From contig QOPC01000004.1 in assembly GCA_003331545.1 (NCBI GenBank), positions 1 through 46,774 on the forward strand: 46,774 nt of DNA, read 5' to 3'. Of the stretch, positions 17,072 to 25,834 are shown piece by piece. The notes below the pieces were generated by a model. The model ran no database searches. It was not told where the DNA came from and worked only from the letters and a program-made list of their open reading frames with translations. Position numbers and translations under genes: made by a program. Each line of letters begins with the position of its first letter. Within the stretch, counting starts at the first letter, position 1. This DNA is from SAR86 cluster bacterium. Lineage in GTDB: Bacteria; Pseudomonadota; Gammaproteobacteria; Magnimaribacterales; D2472.

Positions 17072-18127
17072 GTGCTTGAAGACATAAATAATTTATTTAA
17101 AAAAATTTTTTCTAATGAAGAAACCCTTGTATTTGCTTTATTGCTGACAAGTGCCTTTTTAACTCTATTTTTTTTTGGCAATCTCTTAACTCCATTTCTT
17201 ATAAGTATAATTTTTGCATATTTGCTTGTAGGTATGCAAAATCGACTTGAAGCATACGGTTTAAATAGTACTCTTGCATTAATTGTTACATATAGTTTTT
17301 TCTTGATTCTCGGTATTGCATTGATGGTTTGGTTAGGCCCATTGGTATATCAGCAACTTCAATCTTTAATTTTGGAAATTCCTAAATGGGTAAACTCATT
17401 TATGATATTTGTTCAAAATGTCCCAGAAAAATATCCAGATTTGGTCTCCTCAGATCAAATTACAAAATTTTTGCAAACTCTTTCTGGTCAAATAACGACA
17501 ATATCTGAAGATTTCCTAAAAGCTTCAATAACCGGAATACAGAATACAGTGACTATTGCTATTAATTTGGTATTACTACCAATTCTTGTTTTCTTTTTTT
17601 TATTTGACCGAAAGTCTATTATTTCTGATTTCTTAGGTGTTTTGCCTAAAAAGAGAGCAATGCTAGAGAAAGTTTGGGTTGAAATGGATGACCAGTTAAG
17701 CAATTATGCTAGAGGTAAAGCCATTGAGATTTTAATAGTAGGATTAGCAGCTGCAATTCTCTTTATGTATTTTGACTTGCAATACGTTGCTTTGTTATCT
17801 GTTCTTGTGGGCTTTTCAGTCCTGATACCTTTCATAGGAGCTTTTGTTGTAACCATTCCAGTTGCAGCAGTTGGCCTGCTTCAATTTGGATTAACATTTG
17901 ATTTTTGGCTTTTGATGGGACTCTATGTAATTTTGCAAATGTTAGACGGAAATTTGTTAGTGCCGATACTGTTTTCTGATGCTGTTAAGCTTCATCCGGT
18001 TATAATCATCCTAGCTGTTTTTATTTTCGGCGGTATGTTTGGTTTTTGGGGTATCTTTTTTGCAATTCCAATCGCAACATTAATCAAGGCTATCTGGAAC
18101 TCATGGCCAGAGAATCAATCAAGCTAA
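17072..18127 (+). CDS. perM: AI-2E family transporter (PerM-like permease)
   Basis: A 351-residue inner-membrane protein of the AI-2E exporter/PerM family with about seven or eight hydrophobic segments: a pair near 18-52, one near 63-85, then a soluble stretch (85-150) and a C-terminal cluster (150-345) with the family pattern FSVLIPFIGAFVVTIPVAAVG split over 253-273. The substrate of the PerM branch is unknown. The start is GTG at 17072; no ribosome binding site precedes it and the upstream DNA is nearly pure A/T, so the start is the least certain part. In relatives perM is followed by bcp; here bcp lies downstream but on the opposite strand, 4 bases apart. Confidence 0.86.
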   Translation: MLEDINNLFKKIFSNEETLVFALLLTSAFLTLFFFGNLLTPFLISIIFAYLLVGMQNRLEAYGLNSTLALIVTYSFFLILGIALMVWLGPLVYQQLQSLILEIPKWVNSFMIFVQNVPEKYPDLVSSDQITKFLQTLSGQITTISEDFLKASITGIQNTVTIAINLVLLPILVFFFLFDRKSIISDFLGVLPKKRAMLEKVWVEMDDQLSNYARGKAIEILIVGLAAAILFMYFDLQYVALLSVLVGFSVLIPFIGAFVVTIPVAAVGLLQFGLTFDFWLLMGLYVILQMLDGNLLVPILFSDAVKLHPVIIILAVFIFGGMFGFWGIFFAIPIATLIKAIWNSWPENQSS

Positions 18128-18131
18128 TAAT

Positions 18132-18608
18132 TTATCCTACTAATTCCTTCGAAGCATCTAGAACTTCTTGGACGTGTCCCTTGACTTTAACTGCTCTCCA
18201 TTCTTTAACTATTTTCCCTTTTGTATTGATTAAAAATGTACTTCTATCAACACCCATATACTCTCTGCCATACATAGATTTAAGCTTCATAACCCCAAAA
18301 GCTTTGCAAACTTTTTCATCTGGATCAGACAAAAGCTCAAATGGAAATTTTTCATTAGATTTAAATTTTTCATGAGATTTTATTGATTCCCTTGAAACAC
18401 CTAAAATTTCAGTATTTAACTTTTTGAACTTTTTATAATTATCTCTGAATTCCTGGCCCTCAGTGGTACATCCAGGTGTTGAATCTTTGGGGTAAAAATA
18501 TATAACAACATTTTTATTATTAAAAGATTCATTAGATATAGTTTGTTCGCTGGTTGCATCAGCATTAAACTTTGGGCATTGCTTTCCTACTAAATTTTTA
18601 GCCATCAT
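18132..18608 (-). CDS. bcp: Thioredoxin-dependent peroxiredoxin Bcp (PrxQ type)
   Basis: Bcp reduces hydroperoxides with electrons from thioredoxin. The 158-residue protein has the thioredoxin-fold motif YPKDSTPGCTTEG with peroxidatic C47. The resolving cysteine five residues later in E. coli Bcp (C50) is Q52 here; instead C101 (KVCKAFG) lies in helix 3, the second known resolving position in PrxQ enzymes. It is thus predicted to be of the helix-3 atypical two-cysteine type. Two ATGs in tandem begin the gene; GGAGA just upstream (about 18610-18614) favours the outer or the next one equally. It is divergent from dapA across 46 bases. Confidence 0.94.
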   Translation of the reverse strand: MMAKNLVGKQCPKFNADATSEQTISNESFNNKNVVIYFYPKDSTPGCTTEGQEFRDNYKKFKKLNTEILGVSRESIKSHEKFKSNEKFPFELLSDPDEKVCKAFGVMKLKSMYGREYMGVDRSTFLINTKGKIVKEWRAVKVKGHVQEVLDASKELVG

Positions 18609-18654
18609 TTCTCCAAAAAAAAGTGTATAGTTTCATTTTTTACTGAAAACATAA

Positions 18655-19554
18655 ATGATGCAACCTTTACAAGGAAGTTTAGTCGCTCTTGTGACCCCAA
18701 TGTCTATCGATGGCAGTGTAGATTTTCATGCTTTAGAGCAATTGGTTGAATGGCACATTGACTCTGGAACAAGTGGAATTGTTTCTGTCGGAACGACTGG
18801 AGAATCAGCAACAGTAAATGTAAAAGAACATCTAGAAATTATTGAAAAAACTATAAATTTTGCAAACGGCAGAATTCCAGTTATCGCGGGTACTGGAGCC
18901 AACTCCACCCTAGAGGCTATCGAATTAACACATACTGCATCTAAGCTGGGAGCAGATTATGCACTCATCGTCACACCTTATTACAATAAACCTAATCAAG
19001 AAGGTTTATATCAACATTTTGTTAAAATTGCAGATTCTGTAGACATTCCTCAAATTCTCTACAATGTACCATCTCGAACAGCATGTGATTTAAGGCCAGA
19101 GACTGTGTCGAGGCTCTCCGAGCACCAAAATATCATTGGAATCAAGGAAGCTTTGGATGATACAAATAGAATGACCGACCTTATGAAAATAGCTGAAAGC
19201 ATAATTGACAAAAAATACTTTTCTGTTCTATCAGGCGATGACCCTACCTTCAATTTTTTTATGGCAAATGGTATAGATGGGGTTATTTCAGTTGCTGCAA
19301 ATATCATTCCTAGCCAGATTTCAAAAATTTGTTCTCTAAATTTAGCTAAGCAGTTTAAAGATGCAGAAGAATTAAATTTAATTTTCAAGGATCTTTATGA
19401 ATTTTTGTTTATTGAATCAAATCCAATACCTGTTAAGTGGATGCTATCCGAAATGGGAAAAATTCAATCTGGGATTAGACTTCCTTTGGTACCTTTTGAT
19501 GAAAATTTTCATGAGAAGACCAGAAATGAGATGTTAAAATTAAAATTAATATGA
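18655..19554 (+). CDS. dapA: 4-hydroxy-tetrahydrodipicolinate synthase
   Basis: DapA condenses pyruvate with aspartate semialdehyde, the first committed step to lysine and diaminopimelate. The 299-residue TIM barrel has the Schiff-base lysine K164 (IIGIKEA), the catalytic Y136 (ILYNVPSRT), the TT pair in VGTTGE (46-50) and substrate-binding R141. Length is normal. Tandem ATGs start it (18655, 18658); the second gives the family start MQGS-like spacing one residue shorter, and either is possible. The stop overlaps the bamC ATG (ATGA), the ancestral dapA-bamC pairing. Confidence 0.96.
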   Translation: MMQPLQGSLVALVTPMSIDGSVDFHALEQLVEWHIDSGTSGIVSVGTTGESATVNVKEHLEIIEKTINFANGRIPVIAGTGANSTLEAIELTHTASKLGADYALIVTPYYNKPNQEGLYQHFVKIADSVDIPQILYNVPSRTACDLRPETVSRLSEHQNIIGIKEALDDTNRMTDLMKIAESIIDKKYFSVLSGDDPTFNFFMANGIDGVISVAANIIPSQISKICSLNLAKQFKDAEELNLIFKDLYEFLFIESNPIPVKWMLSEMGKIQSGIRLPLVPFDENFHEKTRNEMLKLKLI

Positions 19555-20552
19555 AATGTTATAAAAACTATTTATTCTTCTTTACTCTGTTTTTCTCTGC
19601 CTCGTGCTCTTACATAACTGGACCTGAGGGACTATTTCCAGAGAAAAAAGACGACTTTTTTGAAGAAAGACTGTCCCCTGATCTAAAATTGTCGTCGCCT
19701 GATGTGTTAATTAATAAAGATGACCATTATCCTCCAATCAATCAAGATATTAATGCTGTAAGTGTTCAAGATATTCCTGCTCCAAGACAAATATTCTCAT
19801 CAGGGGGATCTAATGAAGTTCAGCTGAGGCGACTTGGAGAACTAATGTGGGTCTATATAGAAACTTTACCCTCTACTTCATGGCCAATTGCTAAAAATTA
19901 TTTTGAAACATCTTCAATGTCCATTATAGAATCAGATCCTGATGCTGGAATTATGCTGATAAAGTTTTCAGATTTAATAAATTTTAAAATCACAATTGAG
20001 CATGGCATTAAAGAAGCCTCAACAGAAATTTTTCTTTCCCAGTATTCAAATGATGAGGAAGTATCAATGGATCAAGATGTACAATTTATTCAAGATGAAC
20101 TTGAAAAAATAGTTGAATTTTTTGCTAGCTCTGCAGCTTCATTTTCAGGAACATCACTGGCTGCACAGAATTTAAACGATAGAAAAAAAGCTAAGATTTT
20201 TAATATTAATGATCAAACTATTATTGAACTAAATTTGGGTTTTGATAGGGCTTGGTCAGCAGTTACAAGAGCACTAAAAGCTGGAAATATAACTTCAAAT
20301 GACATTGACAGAGATAGTGGAATATTCCTTGTTAGTTATTCAGTAGAATCTGAAAGTAGTGGCTGGTTCTCTTTTTTAAATTTTAATAATGATGATAAGG
20401 GTAACGACTCACTATTGCTTGGAGAAGCTGCAGAATTTAAAATATTACTTGAATCAAAAAATGACAAAACAAATATTCTTGTTGAATCACTGGATGGAGA
20501 AGAGGAGGCAGCTGAAGACCTTTTATCTAAAATTAATGAACTGTTAAGCTAA
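19551..20552 (+). CDS. bamC: Outer membrane protein assembly factor BamC
   Basis: BamC is a lipoprotein of the BAM complex that inserts beta-barrel proteins in the outer membrane. The 333-residue precursor has a lipobox FSASC (C19), an unstructured N-terminal stretch with the conserved PxxxxI-type region ([10 protein letters not shown] and the [12 protein letters not shown] area, about 45-85) and two helix-grip domains (about 90-200 and 220-333). Sequence is divergent, as usual for BamC; the call rests on lipoprotein signal, length (E. coli 344) and the dapA-bamC-purC order. ATG overlaps the dapA stop; purC starts 4 bases downstream. Confidence 0.86.
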   Translation: MKCYKNYLFFFTLFFSASCSYITGPEGLFPEKKDDFFEERLSPDLKLSSPDVLINKDDHYPPINQDINAVSVQDIPAPRQIFSSGGSNEVQLRRLGELMWVYIETLPSTSWPIAKNYFETSSMSIIESDPDAGIMLIKFSDLINFKITIEHGIKEASTEIFLSQYSNDEEVSMDQDVQFIQDELEKIVEFFASSAASFSGTSLAAQNLNDRKKAKIFNINDQTIIELNLGFDRAWSAVTRALKAGNITSNDIDRDSGIFLVSYSVESESSGWFSFLNFNNDDKGNDSLLLGEAAEFKILLESKNDKTNILVESLDGEEEAAEDLLSKINELLS

Positions 20553-20556
20553 AAAA

Positions 20557-21276
20557 ATGGAAAAAATATCTCAAATTACTACTGGAAAAGCCAAATCTTT
20601 GTATACCACCAATGAACCCGATCAATTAATTATGGAATTCAGGGATGATACGTCTGCTTTTGATGGTAAAAAAATGGAAGCTTTAGATAACAAAGGAAAA
20701 GTAAATAATCAATTTAATGCATTTGTTATGGAGTTTTTAGCATCTGAAGGTATAGAAACCCACTTTATCAAGCTTCTTTCTAATCAGGAATCTTTGGTGT
20801 ACAAGCTTGAAATGTTTCCAATTGAATGTGTAGTTAGAAATAGGGCAACAGGCTCACTTTGCAAACGTCTAGGCATTGAAGACGGATTGATACTTGATCC
20901 ACCGTTATTCGAGTTTTTTTTGAAAGATGATGATTTAGGAGATCCTCTCATAAATGATCACCATATTGAATCATTTGGCTGGGCATCTCAAGAAGATGCT
21001 GACGCAATGAGAGAATTAACTCTAAAAATTAATGATATTTTAGTAGGATTTTTCATGGAGGCTAACCTGATACTAGTGGATTACAAATTAGAGTTTGGAA
21101 AATTCCAGGGAAAAATGCTTCTTGCTGATGAATTTACCCCAGATGGATGCCGTCTGTGGGATAAAGATACATTAACAAAAATGGATAAAGATAGATTCCG
21201 TCAAGATTTAGGAAACGTAATAGAAACCTATGGCGAGGTAGGGGAAAGACTTGGAATGCAGATAAAACTTGACTAA
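20557..21276 (+). CDS. purC: Phosphoribosylaminoimidazole-succinocarboxamide synthase
   Basis: PurC joins CAIR and aspartate with ATP to form SAICAR in purine synthesis. The 239-residue protein has the SAICAR synthetase marks: TGKAKSLY at 8-15, [12 protein letters not shown] (23-34 region), the [12 protein letters not shown] motif (about 89-100) and [12 protein letters not shown] (about 190-201). Length is close to E. coli (237). The last 12 bases overlap the IscR operator of the next gene. No metallo-beta-lactamase gene lies between bamC and purC, unlike in Pseudomonas. Confidence 0.97.
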   Translation: MEKISQITTGKAKSLYTTNEPDQLIMEFRDDTSAFDGKKMEALDNKGKVNNQFNAFVMEFLASEGIETHFIKLLSNQESLVYKLEMFPIECVVRNRATGSLCKRLGIEDGLILDPPLFEFFLKDDDLGDPLINDHHIESFGWASQEDADAMRELTLKINDILVGFFMEANLILVDYKLEFGKFQGKMLLADEFTPDGCRLWDKDTLTKMDKDRFRQDLGNVIETYGEVGERLGMQIKLD

Positions 21277-21289
21277 TTTAGTCAGGTAT
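21265..21289 (+). promoter_or_regulatory. IscR type 1 binding site controlling the isc operon
   Basis: The 25-base segment matches the E. coli type 1 IscR consensus (ATASYYGACTRWWWYAGTCRRSTAT) at 24 of 25 positions by my hand alignment; only the second base differs. The core is GACT (21271-21274), five A/T bases, then AGTC (21280-21283). It overlaps the purC stop codon and the -35 element of the iscR promoter, so [2Fe-2S]-IscR should repress its own operon. This is the best-supported operator in the window besides the SOS box. Confidence 0.88.
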
Positions 21290-21296
21290 TGATAAT
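21269..21296 (+). promoter_or_regulatory. Promoter of iscR, predicted to give a leaderless mRNA
   Basis: TTGACT (21269-21274) and GATAAT (21291-21296) are separated by 16 bases. Six bases after the -10 is the A of the iscR ATG (21303), so the expected start of transcription coincides with the start codon. No ribosome binding site lies upstream. The -10 sits in a perfect palindrome, GGTATT-GAT-AATACC (21285-21299), which may add to control. Confidence 0.72.
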
Positions 21297-21302
21297 ACCT
21301 GC

Positions 21303-21743
21303 ATGAACTTCACAACAAAGAGTCGCTATGCAGTTAATGCTCTAGCTGATCTAGAATTCCTTTCAGATGACAACACCCCGGTTGCATTAACTGAGATAGC
21401 TGCAAGGCAAGGCATAGATCTAACTTATCTTGAGCAATTATTTAGAAAACTAAGGATTGCAGGTATTGTAAAGAGTGTTCGAGGAAGAAACGGAGGGTAT
21501 ATATATGCCGAACATCCTCAAAAAATAAGCATTAAAACTATCATGAACGCTGTTGAAGAGAACTTAGATGCAACCAATTGTGCTGGAACTTCATCATGTC
21601 GTGCGGGACAAAAATGCAATTCCCATAAATTATGGGATGATTTAAATAATGTTGTCGATAATTTTTTAAGTGATATATCTATATTAGATCTTGTAGAAAA
21701 GCCTAAGAGACCCCATATACTTCTTAAGGAAATACAATCATGA
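21303..21743 (+). CDS. iscR: Fe-S cluster-sensing transcription factor IscR
   Basis: IscR is an Rrf2-family winged-helix regulator that represses the isc operon when it holds a [2Fe-2S] cluster. The 146-residue protein has the DNA-binding part (about 1-65, [17 protein letters not shown]; recognition helix [11 protein letters not shown]) and the cluster ligands C93, C99, C105 and H108, equal to C92, C98, C104, H107 of E. coli. The operator at 21265-21289 completes the feedback loop. The ATG lacks a ribosome binding site and is probably the first transcribed base. iscS overlaps by ATGA. Confidence 0.97.
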   Translation: MNFTTKSRYAVNALADLEFLSDDNTPVALTEIAARQGIDLTYLEQLFRKLRIAGIVKSVRGRNGGYIYAEHPQKISIKTIMNAVEENLDATNCAGTSSCRAGQKCNSHKLWDDLNNVVDNFLSDISILDLVEKPKRPHILLKEIQS

Positions 21744-22966
21744 GTAGCAATATAAAATTACCAATTTACATGGATTATGCATCTACAACTCCCGTTGATC
21801 CTAGAGTTGCAAAAAAAATTTCTGATCATTTGACTCTTGATGGAAATTTTGGAAATCCTGCTTCTCGTTCTCATAAATTCGGATGGCAGGCTGAGGAAGC
21901 TGTCGAGGAAGCTAGGTCCCATGTGGCTAACTTAGTTAATTGTGATCCAAGAGAAATAGTTTGGACCTCAGGTGCGACTGAGGCAGATAATCTTGCAATC
22001 AAGGGTATTGCTAATTTTTATCAAAAAAATGGAAAGCACATCATTACATCTAAAATAGAACACAAGGCAGTGCTGGATCCTTGCAGACAACTTGAAAGAG
22101 ATGGTTTTGAGGTAACTTACCTTGAGCCTAATGAGGGAGGTTTAATAACCGCTGAGGCTATCTCGAACGCAATAAGAGAAGATACAATTTTAATTTCAAT
22201 TATGCATATCAATAATGAATTGGGCACAATTAATGATTTAGATAGCATTGGAACACTTGCTCGTGAAAAAGGAATATTTTTTCATGTAGATGCTGCCCAA
22301 AGTACCGGAAAAGTTGCTATTGATTTAACTTCTCTTCCAGTCGACTTGATGTCATTTTCAGCACATAAAACATACGGGCCTAAGGGAATAGGAGCATTAT
22401 TTGTTCGAAGAAAGCCTAGAGTAAGAATTGAAGCACAGATACATGGAGGCGGTCACGAGCGAGGCATGCGGTCTGGAACATTAGCTACACATCAGATTGT
22501 TGGGATGGGAGAAGCCTTTAGAATTGCTAAAGAAGAAATGGATGCCGATACAAAAAGAGTTGAAGCTTTGCATAAAAGGTTTTTTGAATCGGTATCAAAT
22601 ATTGAAGAAGTCTACGTTAATGGAGATCCTGATAACAAAGTGAGCAATATTTTGAACATTAGCTTTGCATATGTGGAAGGCGAATCTTTGATTATGGCTT
22701 TAAAAGATATAGCAGTATCGTCAGGATCTGCCTGTACATCTGCAAGCTTAGAGCCATCTTATGTTCTCAGAGCTCTTGGAAGGAAGGATGAACTAGCCTC
22801 AAGTTCCATTCGTTTTTCTTTTGGAAGATTCACAACCGATCAAGAGGTTGATTATACCGTTTCGTTAATAAACCACGCAGTTGAAAGGCTCAGAGAGTTA
22901 TCACCTCTCTGGGAAATGTATCTGGATGGAATTGATTTGGATACTGTAGATTGGCAAACGCACTAA
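21740..22966 (+). CDS. iscS: Cysteine desulfurase IscS
   Basis: IscS takes sulfur from cysteine with PLP and gives it to IscU and to tRNA thiolation enzymes. The 408-residue protein has the PLP lysine K210 (FSAHKTYG), a conserved histidine near 108 (IEHKAV) and the mobile-loop nucleophile C332 in [15 protein letters not shown]. The C-terminal tail ([18 protein letters not shown]), which contacts IscU and partners, is intact. Length is near E. coli IscS (404). It is translationally coupled to iscR by ATGA; iscU follows after 16 bases with GGGAGG as ribosome site. Confidence 0.97.
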   Translation: MSSNIKLPIYMDYASTTPVDPRVAKKISDHLTLDGNFGNPASRSHKFGWQAEEAVEEARSHVANLVNCDPREIVWTSGATEADNLAIKGIANFYQKNGKHIITSKIEHKAVLDPCRQLERDGFEVTYLEPNEGGLITAEAISNAIREDTILISIMHINNELGTINDLDSIGTLAREKGIFFHVDAAQSTGKVAIDLTSLPVDLMSFSAHKTYGPKGIGALFVRRKPRVRIEAQIHGGGHERGMRSGTLATHQIVGMGEAFRIAKEEMDADTKRVEALHKRFFESVSNIEEVYVNGDPDNKVSNILNISFAYVEGESLIMALKDIAVSSGSACTSASLEPSYVLRALGRKDELASSSIRFSFGRFTTDQEVDYTVSLINHAVERLRELSPLWEMYLDGIDLDTVDWQTH

Positions 22967-22982
22967 ATATTGGGAGGTATTT

Positions 22983-23387
22983 ATGGCATATAGTAAAAAA
23001 GTAGTTGATAAATTTGAAAATACTATCAACGAACCAGCAAAGTTTAATGTTGGGAGATTTGATCCCAAAGAAATAAATGTTGGAACAGGAATGGTCGGTG
23101 CACCAGCGTGTGGTGATGTTATGAAGCTTCAAATTAAATGTGAAAGCCAGGGAAACACTCATGTGATCAAAGATGTTAAATTTAAGACCTATGGTTGTGG
23201 GTCTGCAATAGCCTCATCTAGCGAATTAGTTGAGATGTTGATTGGTAAAACTCTTGAGGAAGCCAAGGAAATTAAAAATATAGACATTGTCGAGGCACTG
23301 GAACTGCCTCCTATCAAAATTCATTGCTCTGTTCTTGCAGAAGATTCTATCCGACAAGCGATTGAGGATTACGAGCAGAAACAGTAA
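22983..23387 (+). CDS. iscU: Fe-S cluster scaffold IscU
   Basis: IscU is the scaffold on which [2Fe-2S] clusters are built. The 134-residue protein carries ligands C43 (PACGD), C72 (YGCGSA), H114 and C115 (KIHCSVLAED), and D45. It also keeps the motif LPPIK at 108-112, equivalent to the LPPVK sequence that the HscA chaperone recognises to release the cluster. An insertion of a few residues near 14-22 distinguishes it from E. coli IscU (128). hscB and hscA are missing from the operon, which makes the retained motif notable. Confidence 0.97.
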   Translation: MAYSKKVVDKFENTINEPAKFNVGRFDPKEINVGTGMVGAPACGDVMKLQIKCESQGNTHVIKDVKFKTYGCGSAIASSSELVEMLIGKTLEEAKEIKNIDIVEALELPPIKIHCSVLAEDSIRQAIEDYEQKQ

Positions 23388-23392
23388 AACAA

Positions 23393-23740
23393 ATGGAAAA
23401 GTTTTCCTCAAAAGAGCTAAGATTTTCTGATAGAGCCATTTCACATTTTAGTACCAGCCTGAGCAATAATGGTGAAGGTGATGGCATTAGAATAGGAGTT
23501 AGAAAAGCTGGATGCTCCGGTTTCGAATATTTTTTTGAGTTTGTTGATGCCAAATTAACTAATGCAACTGATTTCATTTTTGATGAAGGCAACATTAAAA
23601 TCTATGTTGACCAAGATAGCCTAGATTATTTGAGAGGTAGTCTGGTAGATTATTCTGAAGATGGCTTTAATCAAGGCATCAAGTTTCATAATCCAAATGC
23701 TAAAGCAGTTTGTGGTTGTGGCGAAAGCTTCACTATTTAG
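23393..23740 (+). CDS. iscA: A-type Fe-S carrier protein IscA
   Basis: IscA carries clusters or iron to target proteins, especially [4Fe-4S] enzymes. The 115-residue protein has the three invariant cysteines C41 (KAGCSGFEY), C107 and C109 (CGCGESFTI). Length is a little above E. coli IscA (107) through extra N-terminal residues (MEKFSSKEL). It starts 5 bases after iscU. The next gene in relatives is hscB; here ferredoxin follows after a single base. IspG, SdhB and RlmN in this window are plausible clients. Confidence 0.95.
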   Translation: MEKFSSKELRFSDRAISHFSTSLSNNGEGDGIRIGVRKAGCSGFEYFFEFVDAKLTNATDFIFDEGNIKIYVDQDSLDYLRGSLVDYSEDGFNQGIKFHNPNAKAVCGCGESFTI

Positions 23741-23741
23741 C

Positions 23742-24080
23742 ATGGCAAAAATCAAAATGTTACCTCATTTTGAGTTATGTCCTGATGGGGCTGAGTTCGA
23801 AACAAAAAAAGATGAATCAATTTGTGAAGCTGCCTTAAGAAATGGTATCAAGATAGAGCATGCATGTGAAATGTCATGTGCGTGTACTACATGTCATGTT
23901 ATTGTAAGGGAAGGATTCGATAGCTTAGAGGATGCTTCAGAGACAGAGGAAGATATGCTTGATAAAGCTTGGGGTCTAGAATCAAACTCCCGATTAAGCT
24001 GTCAAACAGTTCCAGATGAGGGAGATTTTACTGTTGAGTTACCAAAATATACTATCAATCAAGTTTCTGAGGACCACTAA
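23742..24080 (+). CDS. fdx: ISC system [2Fe-2S] ferredoxin Fdx
   Basis: Fdx supplies electrons to IscS/IscU during cluster assembly. The 112-residue protein has ligands C42, C48, C51 and C87 at the same numbers as E. coli Fdx, in the conserved setting HACEMSCACTTCHVIVREGF, and the ending PKYTIN. I use the ATG at 23742, which gives the family start MAKIKMLPH; an open frame extends upstream to 23661 but those residues overlap iscA and do not belong. The TAA stop shares its last base with the iscX ATG (TAATG). Confidence 0.97.
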   Translation: MAKIKMLPHFELCPDGAEFETKKDESICEAALRNGIKIEHACEMSCACTTCHVIVREGFDSLEDASETEEDMLDKAWGLESNSRLSCQTVPDEGDFTVELPKYTINQVSEDH

Positions 24081-24280
24081 TGAAAAATACATGGTCTGAC
24101 ATACTTGAAATAGCAATAGATCTTGCTGAGACTTTTCCTGAAGTAGATCCTAAATGGATTAGTTTTCCTGATTTGCATCAAAAGATATGCAGTTTAGAAA
24201 ATTTTGATGATGATCCAAATGGATCAAACGAAAAAATACTAGAAGCAATTCAGATGTCATGGATGGATGAATTAGGATAA
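24080..24280 (+). CDS. iscX: Fe-S assembly protein IscX
   Basis: A 66-residue acidic helical protein, the usual last gene of isc operons. IscX binds IscS and iron and modulates the rate of assembly. The sequence shows the family features: W5 (NTWSDILEIAIDLAE), DPKWISFPDLHQKICSL and the closing ILEAIQMSWMDE. It is coupled to fdx by a one-base overlap. A promoter for ndk begins within or just after its 3' end. Confidence 0.95.
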   Translation: MKNTWSDILEIAIDLAETFPEVDPKWISFPDLHQKICSLENFDDDPNGSNEKILEAIQMSWMDELG

Positions 24281-24292
24281 CTCCCCTATAAT
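24264..24292 (+). promoter_or_regulatory. Putative promoter of ndk
   Basis: A perfect -10 TATAAT (24287-24292) lies 17 bases after a weak -35-like TGGATG (24264-24269), the latter inside the end of iscX. A ribosome site GGAG (24305-24308) stands 7 bases before the ndk ATG. This suggests ndk and the following genes can be expressed independently of the IscR-controlled operon. Confidence 0.5.
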
Positions 24293-24315
24293 GTCGCAAA
24301 TTCTGGAGTAATCAT

Positions 24316-24735
24316 ATGACAATACAAAGAACACTTTCAATCATTAAGCCTGATGCTACTTCAAAAAATATTATTGGAAAAATAATAGATAGATTTGAGG
24401 AAAGTGGCCTTAAGATTATTGCAGGAAAATTAATACACATGGATAAAGAAAAAGCCGCTGGCTTTTACGCTGAGCATGATGGGAAACCTTTCTTCCCTAA
24501 TCTTGTGGAATACATGACCTCTGCTCCAGTTTTTGTCCAAGTTCTTGAGGGAGATAATGCTGTCTCAAAAAATAGAGAGCTAATGGGAGCCACTAATCCA
24601 AATGATGCAGATCCAGGAACCATCAGAGCAGACTTTGCCGAAACAATTGATGCTAATGCGGTTCATGGATCAGATTCAGCTGAAAGCGCGACCAGAGAAA
24701 TTGCTTATTTTTTTGATGATAATGAAATCTTTTAA
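24316..24735 (+). CDS. ndk: Nucleoside diphosphate kinase
   Basis: Ndk transfers the terminal phosphate of ATP to other nucleoside diphosphates through a phosphohistidine. The 139-residue protein contains the active-site H117 in NAVHGSDS and the nucleotide-binding KPDA (11-14) and GATNP (91-95) segments. Length matches E. coli Ndk (143). A good GGAG precedes the ATG. The rlmN GTG follows 4 bases after the stop. The iscX-ndk-rlmN order is ancestral. Confidence 0.97.
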   Translation: MTIQRTLSIIKPDATSKNIIGKIIDRFEESGLKIIAGKLIHMDKEKAAGFYAEHDGKPFFPNLVEYMTSAPVFVQVLEGDNAVSKNRELMGATNPNDADPGTIRADFAETIDANAVHGSDSAESATREIAYFFDDNEIF

Positions 24736-24739
24736 CTGA

Positions 24740-25834
24740 GTGCAAAAAGAAAAAATTAACCTGCTTGGATTTACCCACGAGCGACTGGTTGAATTTTTTG
24801 ATTCGATAGATCAACCTCGCTTTAGAGCCTCTCAACTTCTAAAATGGATCCACCAAAGGGGAGTCATTGATTTCATGTTGATGACTGATTTTAGTCTTGA
24901 ATTAAGAAATAACCTATCTGTCATTGCTGAAGTTAAGCCACCTTCTGTTGAAGAGTGTCATGTGTCACCCGAGGGAACAAAAAAGTATTTAATTAAGCTA
25001 GAGTCGGGCTCAATGATCGAGATGGTAAAGATACCAGAGAAAAAGAGGATGACTTTGTGTATATCTTCTCAAGCAGGATGTGCACTGCAATGTACTTTTT
25101 GTGCTACTGGGGCACAGGGCTTTGAAAAAAATTTATCAGATGCTGAAATTATTGGTCAGTTATGGCTGGCTAATTTCTATGATTCTTCAAGTCCTTTGAT
25201 CTCCAATGTTGTATTTATGGGCATGGGCGAGCCACTTTTAAATGTTGAAAATGTGCTTTCATCTATTAGCCTCATGCTGCATCAAAATGCTTATGGCTTG
25301 TCCAAAAGGAGAATTACCTTAAGCACCTCAGGAATTGTTCCAGAGATTAATAAACTTGCTGAAAGAACAGACGTTTCATTGGCAATATCTTTGCATGCAG
25401 CCAATAATATTCTTAGAGATGAGATTGTTCCGATAAATAAAAAATATCCATTAAATGATTTACTGGATGCTTGTAAGCAGTATTTAAACAATCAAAGCAA
25501 ACGCAAAACAATTACCATTGAATACATATTAATAGATGGGATAAATGATTCTATAGAGCATGCTAAAGATTTAGTGAAAATTTTAAAAGGATTGCCTTGC
25601 AAGATTAATCTCATTCCATTTAATCCTTTTGAGGGTTGTGATTACATGCGTTCTAAAGAAGACACTATAAAAGATTTTAAAAATTTTCTAGTGAAAAAAG
25701 GCTTCATTACTACTCTTAGAATCACAAGAGGAGACGCAATTGATGGCGCATGTGGACAGCTCGTAGGAAACCTTAAAAAAAGTGTGAAAGGCAAAAATAA
25801 TAAAAATTCAATTAATTTAATAAATACCTTATGA
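24740..25834 (+). CDS. rlmN: Dual-specificity RNA methyltransferase RlmN
   Basis: RlmN is a radical-SAM enzyme that methylates C2 of A2503 in 23S rRNA and of A37 in some tRNAs. The 364-residue protein has the cluster motif CxxxCxxC at C114, C118, C121, the GMGEPL SAM segment (about 160-165) and the methyl-carrying C338 in DGACGQL. Length is close to E. coli (384). The start is GTG at 24740, which fits the family N-terminus; no ATG is nearby. It needs a [4Fe-4S] cluster from the isc genes upstream. pilF, the usual next gene, is missing, and rodZ overlaps by ATGA. Confidence 0.96.
   Translation: MQKEKINLLGFTHERLVEFFDSIDQPRFRASQLLKWIHQRGVIDFMLMTDFSLELRNNLSVIAEVKPPSVEECHVSPEGTKKYLIKLESGSMIEMVKIPEKKRMTLCISSQAGCALQCTFCATGAQGFEKNLSDAEIIGQLWLANFYDSSSPLISNVVFMGMGEPLLNVENVLSSISLMLHQNAYGLSKRRITLSTSGIVPEINKLAERTDVSLAISLHAANNILRDEIVPINKKYPLNDLLDACKQYLNNQSKRKTITIEYILIDGINDSIEHAKDLVKILKGLPCKINLIPFNPFEGCDYMRSKEDTIKDFKNFLVKKGFITTLRITRGDAIDGACGQLVGNLKKSVKGKNNKNSINLINTL

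Noticed and set aside
23661-23741. Upstream extension of the ferredoxin gene
   Set aside because: These 27 codons overlap iscA in another frame and have no counterpart in Fdx; ATG at 23742 gives an exact match to the family N-terminus.
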